Assembly: GCA_002398515.1 (NCBI GenBank)
Contig: DGZL01000132.1
Span: 1 to 30,577, forward strand
DNA length: 30,577 nt
Direction of reading: 5' to 3'
Source of the DNA: Firmicutes bacterium UBA4981
Lineage (GTDB): Bacteria; Bacillota; SHA-98; UBA4971
Below are positions 6,803-13,469 of this stretch, one piece after another. Position 1 is the first letter of the stretch. Each line of letters starts with the position of its first letter. The position numbers and the translations under genes are program-made. The notes under the pieces are model-generated. The model saw nothing but the letters and a program-made list of their open reading frames with translations, was not told where the DNA came from and did no database searches.

Positions 6803-7870
6803 ATGCAAAGTAGACTTGATGAGATTGAGCAGCGTTATGTTGACTTGGAGGCAGAGCTTTCCAACCCTGAAGTCCTGACTGATCAAGAGAAGCTCAAGAA
6901 TACTGCCAAGGCTCACGCGAACCTCGAGGAAATTGTAACGAAATACAGACAATATAAGAGTGTTGAGTCTGACATAGAAGAAGCCGAGGAAATGCGAAAG
7001 TCCGGTCCTGATGAAGAGTTGGCCGAGTTTCTCGATTCAGAGCTGGAACGTCTCAGGGCGGACGAAGCCAGGTTGGAAGACGAGCTGAAAATCCTCCTCC
7101 TCCCTAAAGATCCCAACGACGACAAGGATGTTATTGTCGAAATCAGAGGAGGGACCGGAGGAGAAGAAGCCGCGCTTTTTGCTGCGGACTTGATGCGAAT
7201 GTATATGAGGTACGCAGAGCAAAATGGGTGGCAGACGGAAATCATGAGCTCAAATCCTACCGATCTCGGGGGATTCAAGGAAGTAATTTTCTCTGTGCAG
7301 GGACGGGGCGCATATAGCAGACTGAAGTACGAAAGCGGAGTGCATAGGGTTCAACGAATTCCTGACACAGAAGCTTCCGGGAGAATTCACACGTCCACGG
7401 CTACAGTGGCTGTGCTGCCTGAAGCAGAAGAGGTGGAGTTGGAGATAAAGCCTGATGATCTGCGCGTTGACGTGTTCAGATCTACAGGACATGGCGGCCA
7501 AAGCGTGAACACCACTGATTCAGCTGTTCGAATAACGCATATTCCCACAGGTATGGTGGTTACTTGCCAGGACGAAAAGTCTCAGCTCAAGAACAGAGAA
7601 AAAGCCCTCCGTGTTTTGCGTGCGAGACTCCTTGACGAACTCGAAAGCGAGCAAAAAGCGGAGTTGGATGAAGCCAGGCGTATACAGGTAGGAAGCGGAG
7701 AACGTAGTGAGCGCATACGCACCTACAATTATCCGCAGAACCGATTGACTGATCATAGGATCAACCTTACCGTGTACAGACTGGGTGAGATCCTCGAAGG
7801 GAATATGGATGAAGTCATTGATGCCCTAATGGCGGTTGAACAGAGCGAGAGGCTGAAGAAGATTGGCTGA
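6803..7870 (+). CDS. prfA: Peptide chain release factor 1
   Basis: This 355-residue factor reads UAA and UAG in the ribosomal A site and triggers peptidyl-tRNA hydrolysis. The catalytic GGQ (residues 231-233, in RSTGHGGQSVNTTDSAVR) and the codon-reading PxT tripeptide (here PDT, 187-189, before EASGRIHTS) are both present. Residues 1-95 form the expected helical, coiled-coil domain 1. A near-perfect ribosome binding site, AAGGGGGTGA (6787-6796), precedes two adjacent starts, GTG 6800 and ATG 6803; ATG was chosen for spacing and for family N-termini. The stop overlaps the start of prmC, the methylase that modifies the GGQ glutamine, so the pair is translationally coupled. Confidence 0.96.
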   Translation: MQSRLDEIEQRYVDLEAELSNPEVLTDQEKLKNTAKAHANLEEIVTKYRQYKSVESDIEEAEEMRKSGPDEELAEFLDSELERLRADEARLEDELKILLLPKDPNDDKDVIVEIRGGTGGEEAALFAADLMRMYMRYAEQNGWQTEIMSSNPTDLGGFKEVIFSVQGRGAYSRLKYESGVHRVQRIPDTEASGRIHTSTATVAVLPEAEEVELEIKPDDLRVDVFRSTGHGGQSVNTTDSAVRITHIPTGMVVTCQDEKSQLKNREKALRVLRARLLDELESEQKAELDEARRIQVGSGERSERIRTYNYPQNRLTDHRINLTVYRLGEILEGNMDEVIDALMAVEQSERLKKIG

Positions 7871-8750
7871 ACCTATTGGAATTGTCACTGCCAAGGACGC
7901 GCTCTTCGCTGCAGTTCGGCGATTGCGCGAAGCCGGCATCCCAAGCGCGCGATTGGACGCAGAGGTTCTGCTTACGCGTGTGTTAGGGACCGGGCGTGAG
8001 TACCTCTATGCACATCCTGAAAGGCGCCTTGATTTTGATGAATATGAAAGATATCAGGCAGTGCTGGAACGCAGACTAACCAGGCTGCCTGTGGCTTATA
8101 TTACAGGCAAAAAAGAGTTCATGTCCCTGGAGTTTACTGTGGATGAGCATGTACTCATACCCAGGCCGGAAACTGAGGTTCTTGTCGAAGAGGTCATTTC
8201 CCGCATCGGGATCTCTCCTCCTAAGGACTGTCCCACGATTATTGCAGATATAGGAACCGGAAGCGGGGCAATAGCAGTAAGCATCGGGTGGTTCTTAAAG
8301 GAGGCAGAGATTATCGCCACTGATATCTCAGCCGATGCGCTTATTATCGCCAGGGAGAACTCCCGAAAGCACCAAGTAGATCACAGGATCAAGTTCCTGC
8401 AAGGAGATCTCCTGTCTCCTCTTGCCGGGGAAGGACTGGAACATCAGCTCACTGCAATTGTCAGTAATCCCCCTTATCTATCAAGGAGAGCTATGGCAGT
8501 TGTTTCACCTGAAGTGGCACGTGAGCCGAAGTCGGCTCTTCTCGGTGGCGAGGAAGGGCTTGATTTTTCTTTTGCCATTCTTGAACAGTCCAGGCCCTAC
8601 CTGGCACCAGGCGGGTTCGTCGCGCTTGAAGTCGGTCATGATCAAGCCAAAATTGTCGCGGACTTCGCTAAGAAGGAGTTAGGATATGGTGAAGTCGAAG
8701 TAGTAATGGATTTAGCGGGTATTGAGCGAGTAGTAATAGCGGGTCAATAG
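7863..8750 (+). CDS. prmC: Release factor glutamine N5-methyltransferase
   Basis: This 295-residue enzyme transfers methyl from S-adenosylmethionine to the glutamine of the GGQ motif in release factors. Residues 1-85 form the helical substrate-recognition domain. The linker IPRPETE (99-105) is followed by the Rossmann methyltransferase with motif I DIGTGSGAIAV (129-139) and the catalytic NPPY (202-205) that holds the target amide. The start is TTG 7863, which overlaps the end of prfA by 8 nt. No better start lies nearby, since the first family-like residues AKDALFAAVRRL follow at once. The C-terminus DLAGIERVVIAGQ is typical. A region of degenerate repeats begins at the last codons. Confidence 0.95.
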   Translation: MAEPIGIVTAKDALFAAVRRLREAGIPSARLDAEVLLTRVLGTGREYLYAHPERRLDFDEYERYQAVLERRLTRLPVAYITGKKEFMSLEFTVDEHVLIPRPETEVLVEEVISRIGISPPKDCPTIIADIGTGSGAIAVSIGWFLKEAEIIATDISADALIIARENSRKHQVDHRIKFLQGDLLSPLAGEGLEHQLTAIVSNPPYLSRRAMAVVSPEVAREPKSALLGGEEGLDFSFAILEQSRPYLAPGGFVALEVGHDQAKIVADFAKKELGYGEVEVVMDLAGIERVVIAGQ

Positions 8751-8914
8751 CGAGCTCAAAAGCTTGTGAACAGGAGGCCTAGGACAATGGGCATTCAGTG
8801 CCGGGGAGTAAGCGATCAGCTCGTGAGTGCGAACAACCTGTTGAGGAGAGTAGGCCTTTAGTGGACATCTGGTTCCGGGGCGTGGACAATCAGCTCCGGG
8901 GGGTAAAGGGGTAG
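8713..8914 (+). repeat. Degenerate repeats with two tiny related open frames between prmC and ywlC
   Basis: TAGCGGGT at 8713 in the end of prmC recurs at 8737 with a similar following segment. Farther on, CCGGGGAGTAAGCGATCAGC at 8801 is echoed by CCGGGGCGTGGACAATCAGC at 8875, 74 nt later. The second pair lies in two small frames: ATG 8787 to TAG 8861 (24 codons, behind AGGAGG at 8772-8777) and GTG 8861 to TAG 8914 (17 codons). Their peptides match in part (CRGVSDQL and FRGVDNQL). The overlap TAGTG between them would suit coupled translation. The copies are diverged, and the frames may simply be a by-product of the repeat. Confidence 0.35.
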
Positions 8915-8923
8915 AGAGGAAGC

Positions 8924-9982
8924 TTGAAAGAGACACAAATAGTAAAAGTAAATCCGGATAGCCCCGATATTCAGGAAATAAGGCGAGCAGCATCGACAAT
9001 CAAAAGCGGAGGCCTTGTTGCTTTTCCCACTGAGACTGTCTATGGCTTAGGCGCAGACGGATTGCGTGCCGATACTGTAGACAAGATCTTCCTCGCAAAG
9101 GGTAGGCCCCAGGATAACCCGCTTATTCTTCATGTGGCTTCTCCTGATGACATATTACGGGTAGCAACTGAAGTTCCCCCGGCAGTGGACAAGCTTGTTC
9201 AACTCTTCTGGCCCGGCCCTCTTACCTTGGTCCTTCCCAAGGGACCTAATGTGCCTGACGTAGTTTCCGGAGGCCTTCCTACCATAGGAGTGCGAATGCC
9301 CGATAACATCATAGCCTTGACCCTTATTGCCGAATCAGGGACCCTTCTGGCTGCTCCCAGCGCTAACCTTTCAGGGAGACCCAGTCCTACCCAGGCAAGT
9401 CACGTGGCGGACGATATGTGGGGCAGAGTTGACCTGATATTGGACGGAGGACCTACCCGGCTAGGTGTGGAATCGACTGTCTTGGATCTGACGGAAGACC
9501 CTCCTCTAATCTTAAGACCGGGAAGCGTGACCCGGGAAGAACTCCGGGATGTGCTCGGGCATGTCGAAGCGCCGGTTCGAAAATCAGAGGGCAGGCCTTC
9601 TTCGGGACATGTAGGCCCTGGCATGAAATATCCCCACTATTCTCTTGACATACCGCTCTTCCTGGTTGAAGGCCAACCTCAGGCTGTCATCAAGCGGATA
9701 CAGGAGGAAGCCGGGAAGTATCGGAGCCTTGCAAAGAAGGTGGGGGTCATAAGTTCTCTGGAAAGCAAGGAGCATTACTTAGATTACGCAGACGTAGTGA
9801 AGTCTGTTGGGTCCAGATATGACATGACCCAGGTGGCAGCAGACCTTTATCGTATTCTGCGAGACTTTGAGACATATAAAGTCAATGTTTTGTTCGCAGA
9901 AGGGTTCAGTGAGGCAGGCCTTGGATTTGCAGTGATGAATAGATTAAGGGAAGCCTCAAGAGGGCGGATTATTTATGTATAA
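8924..9982 (+). CDS. ywlC: L-threonylcarbamoyladenylate synthase, long Sua5 form
   Basis: This 352-residue cytoplasmic enzyme makes threonylcarbamoyl-AMP from threonine, bicarbonate and ATP, the first step of the t6A modification at position 37 of tRNAs reading ANN codons. The YrdC-type catalytic domain spans about 15-205. It shows GGLVAFPTETVYGLGADG near the N-terminus and then KGRPQDNPLILHV, PGPLTLVL, GVRMPD, SANLSGRPSPT, GGPTRLGVESTVLD and ILRPGSVT. A C-terminal Sua5 domain (about 225-352) follows the linker with HVGPGMKYPHYSLD, which closes over the active site in this family. The start is TTG 8924, behind AGAGAGGA (8913-8920). The position between prmC and ywlE matches the order known from Bacillus and clostridia. 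Confidence 0.94.
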   Translation: MKETQIVKVNPDSPDIQEIRRAASTIKSGGLVAFPTETVYGLGADGLRADTVDKIFLAKGRPQDNPLILHVASPDDILRVATEVPPAVDKLVQLFWPGPLTLVLPKGPNVPDVVSGGLPTIGVRMPDNIIALTLIAESGTLLAAPSANLSGRPSPTQASHVADDMWGRVDLILDGGPTRLGVESTVLDLTEDPPLILRPGSVTREELRDVLGHVEAPVRKSEGRPSSGHVGPGMKYPHYSLDIPLFLVEGQPQAVIKRIQEEAGKYRSLAKKVGVISSLESKEHYLDYADVVKSVGSRYDMTQVAADLYRILRDFETYKVNVLFAEGFSEAGLGFAVMNRLREASRGRIIYV

Positions 9983-10039
9983 TATTTTCTGATTTTGCAA
10001 CGGGACAAATGATTCCTTCCAGTGGGAGGGCGTTGTTTT

Positions 10040-10564
10040 ATGAAGCGACTGGAAACGATTATGTTGGTGTGTATGGGGAATACATGTAGGAGCGTCATGG
10101 CTGAGGCTATGTTGAGGCAAGCGCTTGAAGAGCTTATGGGGGATGAGGCCAAAGACATACGGGTAGTTTCAGCGGGGGTGTCCGCAGGTTGCGGTGAGCC
10201 TGCGTCCCACCACGCCGAGGCGTCCATGAGAGAACTTAGCCTTGATGTGTCACTCCACAGAGCCCGTGGTGTTTCAGCTGAGGGCTTAAACGAGGCTGAC
10301 CTCGTGTTGACTATGACAATGGGGATAAAAGATGAACTGCTCAGAGACTACCCAACCATCGAATCAAAAGTAATGACTCTCACAGAGTTCGCCGGTTTAA
10401 CTGAGGAACTGGGCCAAGACATCAAAGACCCTTTCGGCTGTTCTCTTGAAGTTTACAAGGCCAGCGTCGGGCAAATCGGTAGAGCTGTCAAGAGTGTGGC
10501 AAGGAAGATTAGGGACGCGCTTGAATCGAGGAGAGATAATCATGAAGATTGGCATAGGGAGTGA
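10040..10564 (+). CDS. ywlE: Low-molecular-weight phosphatase, likely protein-arginine phosphatase
   Basis: This 174-residue phosphatase has the P-loop CMGNTCRS (C11 nucleophile, R17 phosphate-binding). A threonine (T15) occupies the position that is Ile or Leu in tyrosine phosphatases; in YwlE this Thr gives phosphoarginine specificity. The residue after the P-loop serine is Val instead of the common Pro. The general-acid Asp lies in the DPFG segment near the C-terminus. ATG 10040 is chosen because GGGAGGG (10024-10030) lies 9 nt upstream; the longer frame from GTG 10022 would include the binding site. The 3' end overlaps rpiB-upp by 23 nt. YwlE opposes the kinase McsB, which tags proteins for ClpCP; no mcsB is in this window. 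Confidence 0.88.
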   Translation: MKRLETIMLVCMGNTCRSVMAEAMLRQALEELMGDEAKDIRVVSAGVSAGCGEPASHHAEASMRELSLDVSLHRARGVSAEGLNEADLVLTMTMGIKDELLRDYPTIESKVMTLTEFAGLTEELGQDIKDPFGCSLEVYKASVGQIGRAVKSVARKIRDALESRRDNHEDWHRE

Positions 10565-11624
10565 CCATGCAGGCTTTGAAATGAAAGAAAGCCTGAAGAC
10601 CTACCTCAGCTCACTCAGGATGGAAGTAGTAGATTTCGGATGTCAGTCTACTGTTTCTACGGATTACCCTGACATAGGTTATCCGGTAGCCAAGGCAGTG
10701 GCAGCTTCCAAGGTTGACAAGGGTATTCTCATATGTGGCGCAGGGGTCGGCATGTCGATAGTCGCCAACAAAGTGCCGGGTGTTCGTGCAGCTTTAGCAG
10801 GGAATGTTCATGTAGCAAAGCTTTCCAGGGAACACAACAACGCGAATATTTTGGCCCTTGGCTCCAGAGTAATCAGTGTGGATGAAGCCAAGGCCATAAC
10901 GAAGGTATTCTTGGAAACTGAATTTGCCGGAGGACGGCATGCGAGGCGCGTGGACAAGATAACTATGGGCGAAGCCGGAAAGGAAGAGATTTGCATGTCT
11001 AGAGTTCACCTCATCGATCATCCACTTATTCAGCACAAGCTCACTCTTATCAGGGACAAGACCACAGGTTCCAAGGATTTCCGAGATCTCGTGGCCGAGA
11101 TTTCCACTTTGATGGCATATGAAGTCACTCGTGACCTGCCGCTCGAGGATACTAAGGTGGAGACTCCAATGGGTGTGGCCGACGCTAGGGTCATCTCAGG
11201 CAAGAAAGTCGGGATTATCGCTGTCTTAAGGGCAGGCCTGGGAATGGTAGAAGGTATGCTGAGACTCATACCCGCAGCCAAGGTAGGACATATCGGCATT
11301 TATCGAGATCCTGAGACACTAAAGCCTATAGACTACTACTGCAAGCTTCCGCCGGATGTGGGTGACCGTGATCTCATATTAGTTGATCCTATGTTAGCGA
11401 CAGGCGGGTCCGCGACATCCGCAATAAGATTCCTCAAGGAAAGAGGCGCAGCTAACATAAAGCTGGTAGTGCTTGTATCTGCTCCGGAAGGCATCAAGAT
11501 GGTGCAGGAGAATCATCCGGATGTAGACATATACACTGCTGCAATTGACAAATGCTTGAACTCACATGGCTATATAGTGCCCGGGCTTGGAGACGCAGGG
11601 GACAGGCTTTTCGGCACCAAGTAA
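10542..11624 (+). CDS. Fused ribose-5-phosphate isomerase B and uracil phosphoribosyltransferase
   Basis: One uninterrupted frame of 360 codons encodes two normally separate enzymes. Residues 1-151 are RpiB: SDHAGFE at 7-13, then ICGAGVGMS with catalytic Cys65, then NNANILALGSR, and the usual ending GGRHARRVDKI. Residues 152-360 are Upp: HPLIQHKLTLIRD, VLRAGLGMVEGML, the PRPP loop LILVDPMLATGGSATSAI (278-294) and the uracil-site GYIVPGLGDAGDRLFGTK. RpiB interconverts ribulose-5-P and ribose-5-P; Upp joins uracil and PRPP into UMP, so the parts lie near each other in one pathway. There is almost no linker. The start is ATG 10542 behind GAGGAGAG. An internal ATG at 10995, with AAAGGAAG upstream, could also yield Upp alone. 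Confidence 0.9.
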   Translation: MKIGIGSDHAGFEMKESLKTYLSSLRMEVVDFGCQSTVSTDYPDIGYPVAKAVAASKVDKGILICGAGVGMSIVANKVPGVRAALAGNVHVAKLSREHNNANILALGSRVISVDEAKAITKVFLETEFAGGRHARRVDKITMGEAGKEEICMSRVHLIDHPLIQHKLTLIRDKTTGSKDFRDLVAEISTLMAYEVTRDLPLEDTKVETPMGVADARVISGKKVGIIAVLRAGLGMVEGMLRLIPAAKVGHIGIYRDPETLKPIDYYCKLPPDVGDRDLILVDPMLATGGSATSAIRFLKERGAANIKLVVLVSAPEGIKMVQENHPDVDIYTAAIDKCLNSHGYIVPGLGDAGDRLFGTK

Positions 11625-11680
11625 ACTTTTCGGCACTGAGTAGGCTTCTTGAAACCAAGTAGGGTTTCAGGTGGCAAGCG
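11605..11680 (+). repeat. 19-nt tandem repeat across the rpiB-upp stop codon
   Basis: Three units of exactly 19 nt follow each other at 11605-11623, 11624-11642 and 11643-11661, all ending in GTA. Units 1 and 2 and units 1 and 3 agree at about 15 of 19 positions. A more decayed fourth unit may occupy 11662-11680. Unit 1 carries the last sense codons and most of the stop of the fused gene. Because 19 is not a multiple of three, the stop codons at 11622, 11641 and 11660 fall in three different frames. Confidence 0.6.
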
Positions 11681-11697
11681 GCGTTCTTGCTACCTGG
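11667..11697 (+). other. Intercistronic hairpin before the dCMP deaminase gene
   Basis: AGGTGGCAAG (11669-11678) pairs with CTTGCTACCT (11686-11695) over 10 bp with one G-U pair and a 7-nt loop, extendable by two pairs. No T run follows, so it is not a terminator. It stands just before the ribosome binding site of the next gene and may mark an RNA processing or stability site. This role is inference. Confidence 0.4.
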
Positions 11698-11711
11698 CGG
11701 GGAAGGAATGA

Positions 11712-12176
11712 GTGAGATTGACCGAAGGATTTGTGCGTCCGTCCTGGGATGAGTATTTCATAGGCATCGCTAAATTGGTTGCCGGCCGGTCAACGTGCTT
11801 GAGAAGACAAGTAGGCGCAGTGGCGGTGAGAGACAGGCGTATTCTGGCTACCGGATATAATGGGGCGCCTGCAGGGCTTGCTCATTGCGCAGAAGTGGGG
11901 TGTCTAAGGGCAGAGAGGCACGTGCCTTCCGGCGAGCGCCATGAACTGTGCAGAGGGCTTCATGCAGAGCAAAATGTGATAATCCAGGCAGCTCTACATG
12001 GAATAAGTATCCAGGGGGCTACTGTATACTGTACAGATCATCCATGTTCATTGTGTGTAAAGATGCTTATCAATGCAGGCGTCACAGAGATAGTGTATTT
12101 CGGAGATTACCCTGATGAGCTTGCTTTGGAGATTACGAAAGAGGCTGATTTGAAAGTCCGCCAGTATGTAGAGTGA
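11712..12176 (+). CDS. Deoxycytidylate deaminase (ComEB-like)
   Basis: This 154-residue zinc enzyme of the cytidine deaminase superfamily converts dCMP to dUMP, feeding thymidylate synthesis. Zinc-site motifs are HAEQNVI (zinc His and catalytic Glu) and PCSLCVKMLINAG (PCxxC, two zinc cysteines). Another Cys/His-rich stretch (CAEVGCLRAERHVPSGERHELCRGLH) matches dCMP deaminases and distinguishes them from single-nucleoside deaminases. The start is GTG 11712, a few bases after GGAAGGA (11701-11707); TTG 11718 is an alternative. Its place after upp and before tagO follows the clostridial order. It probably shares the ywlC-rpiB-upp transcript, while a strong promoter for the next unit lies just downstream. 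Confidence 0.93.
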   Translation: MRLTEGFVRPSWDEYFIGIAKLVAGRSTCLRRQVGAVAVRDRRILATGYNGAPAGLAHCAEVGCLRAERHVPSGERHELCRGLHAEQNVIIQAALHGISIQGATVYCTDHPCSLCVKMLINAGVTEIVYFGDYPDELALEITKEADLKVRQYVE

Positions 12177-12204
12177 CAAGGGAGCCTTTGACATCGGACT
12201 AACC

Positions 12205-12233
12205 TTGACATGCCCATATACCTGGGTTAGAAT
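12205..12233 (+). promoter_or_regulatory. Strong vegetative promoter of the tagO-mnaA unit
   Basis: A perfect TTGACA (12205-12210), a 17-nt spacer and TAGAAT (12228-12233, one mismatch) predict a start near 12240, leaving a leader of about 115 nt. It begins a new unit for envelope genes after the nucleotide-metabolism genes. Confidence 0.8.
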
Positions 12234-12282
12234 GTGAACGATGGCCGTAGATATTTCCTTAATCTGCATAATGCCTCAACAT

Positions 12283-12341
12283 TCTCAATTGTACATACGC
12301 GAGGTGTACATACATAAGATAAGGTCTCGAATTGAGAGGAG
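12283..12341 (+). promoter_or_regulatory. Possible hairpin and direct repeats over the tagO ribosome binding site
   Basis: TCTCAATT (12283-12290) is complementary to AATTGAGA (12330-12337), and the 3' arm runs into the purine-rich site GAGAGGAG (12334-12341) of the next gene. The loop contains a direct repeat, TGTACATAC, at 12290-12298 and 12305-12313. The arrangement could mask the binding site or offer a two-site target for a regulator. The stem is only 8 bp over a 39-nt loop, so stability is doubtful. Confidence 0.3.
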
Positions 12342-12355
12342 AAAGCCGGCCACAA

Positions 12356-13408
12356 ATGATAGCGTATGTTCCTATCCTTATAGAAGCCTCCGTAATATCG
12401 CTCCTCCTGACCCCCATCATACGTGAGGGAGCTATTCGAACGGGGCTTGTTTATATGCCGAACTCGCGGACTGTTCATGACCGCCCTATGCCTATCATGG
12501 GCGGAGTGGCTATCTTCATCGCGTTTTCGGTGACTGTCCTTCATCGTGTAGGCCTTGGCTATGATACACTGGGCCTGCTTTTGGGCGCTCTCATTATCGT
12601 AGCAGTCGGGATGTGGGATGATATCCGGGAACTCCGGCCGCTGCCGAAGCTTATCGGACAGATCTTAGCTGCCGTGGTTGCAGTGAGACTCGGTGTCAAG
12701 ATTGAGTTTATCACTAATCCTTTTGGATCCGGAATGATTTATCTGGGTTTCTGGGGGATACCCCTTACTGTCCTTTGGATTGTAGGGATGGTGAACGTAG
12801 TCAATTTCCTTGACGGCCTGGACGGTTTAGCTGCAGGCGTATCAATTATCGGGGCTTTTTCCCTCTTTGCAGTGGCTTCGTCCCGTGGACAAGTCTTCGC
12901 TTCCGCGCTTGCGGTAGCGCTGGCCGGGAGCGCTTTGGGGTTCCTGCCGTATAATTTTAACCCTGCCAGCATATTTATGGGCGATGCCGGCGCCATGCTG
13001 CTGGGCTTTACGCTTGCTGTGATCTCGGTGGAGGGCGCGTTAAAGGGCGCAGCTACCCTTGCCTTGGCTGTCCCCATGTTCACCCTGGGTGTACCAATTC
13101 TTGATACGGTTTTCTCAATAGTTCGCAGGGTTCATAGAGGTACGCCTTTTTACCAAGCTGATAAGGAGCATATTCACCATCGTCTCCTCAATAATGGGTT
13201 CTCTCATAGGGGAGCGGTGATTCTCATATACGCAATCACAGGCTGCCTTGGAATAATGGCTATTCTCATGGCGAAGTTTGGCGTGACACTTACCGGCTAT
13301 GTTTTGGTTGCCCTGCTTCTCAGCGTCATTCTGATATCCAGCCGCAGGCTATGGGGCACCCGCACACGGAATGCGCAGAGAGGCGATATAGAGACTCAGC
13401 ATAGGTGA
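12356..13408 (+). CDS. tagO: Undecaprenyl-phosphate N-acetylglucosamine-1-phosphate transferase (TagO/WecA family)
   Basis: This 350-residue polytopic membrane enzyme transfers a sugar-1-phosphate from a UDP-sugar to undecaprenyl phosphate, starting a secondary cell-wall or surface polysaccharide. It has about ten hydrophobic segments. Family residues include the Asp pair in VGMWDDIRELRPL, NFLDGLDGLAAGV with the catalytic Asp, FMGDAGAMLLGF and the cytoplasmic loop DKEHIHHRLLNNGFSHR, where HxxHR binds the nucleotide sugar. These features favour TagO/WecA over MraY. ATG 12356 is preferred because the frame becomes hydrophobic at once; the binding site GAGAGGAG lies about 14 nt upstream, which is long. 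The next gene, an epimerase of UDP-GlcNAc, suggests a polymer with GlcNAc/ManNAc linkage. Whether the product is wall teichoic acid or an outer-membrane polysaccharide is open. Confidence 0.9.
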   Translation: MIAYVPILIEASVISLLLTPIIREGAIRTGLVYMPNSRTVHDRPMPIMGGVAIFIAFSVTVLHRVGLGYDTLGLLLGALIIVAVGMWDDIRELRPLPKLIGQILAAVVAVRLGVKIEFITNPFGSGMIYLGFWGIPLTVLWIVGMVNVVNFLDGLDGLAAGVSIIGAFSLFAVASSRGQVFASALAVALAGSALGFLPYNFNPASIFMGDAGAMLLGFTLAVISVEGALKGAATLALAVPMFTLGVPILDTVFSIVRRVHRGTPFYQADKEHIHHRLLNNGFSHRGAVILIYAITGCLGIMAILMAKFGVTLTGYVLVALLLSVILISSRRLWGTRTRNAQRGDIETQHR

Positions 13409-13469
13409 CGGAAACATAGGAAAACACATTCCCGGACAGCGCCGGCAGGCTGGATGAAAGGGGATTGGA

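Noticed and set aside
9978..9983. TATAAT at the end of ywlC as a promoter for ywlE
   Set aside because: No acceptable -35 element lies 16-18 nt upstream. It falls in the last codons of ywlC, where A/T-rich sequence is expected by chance.
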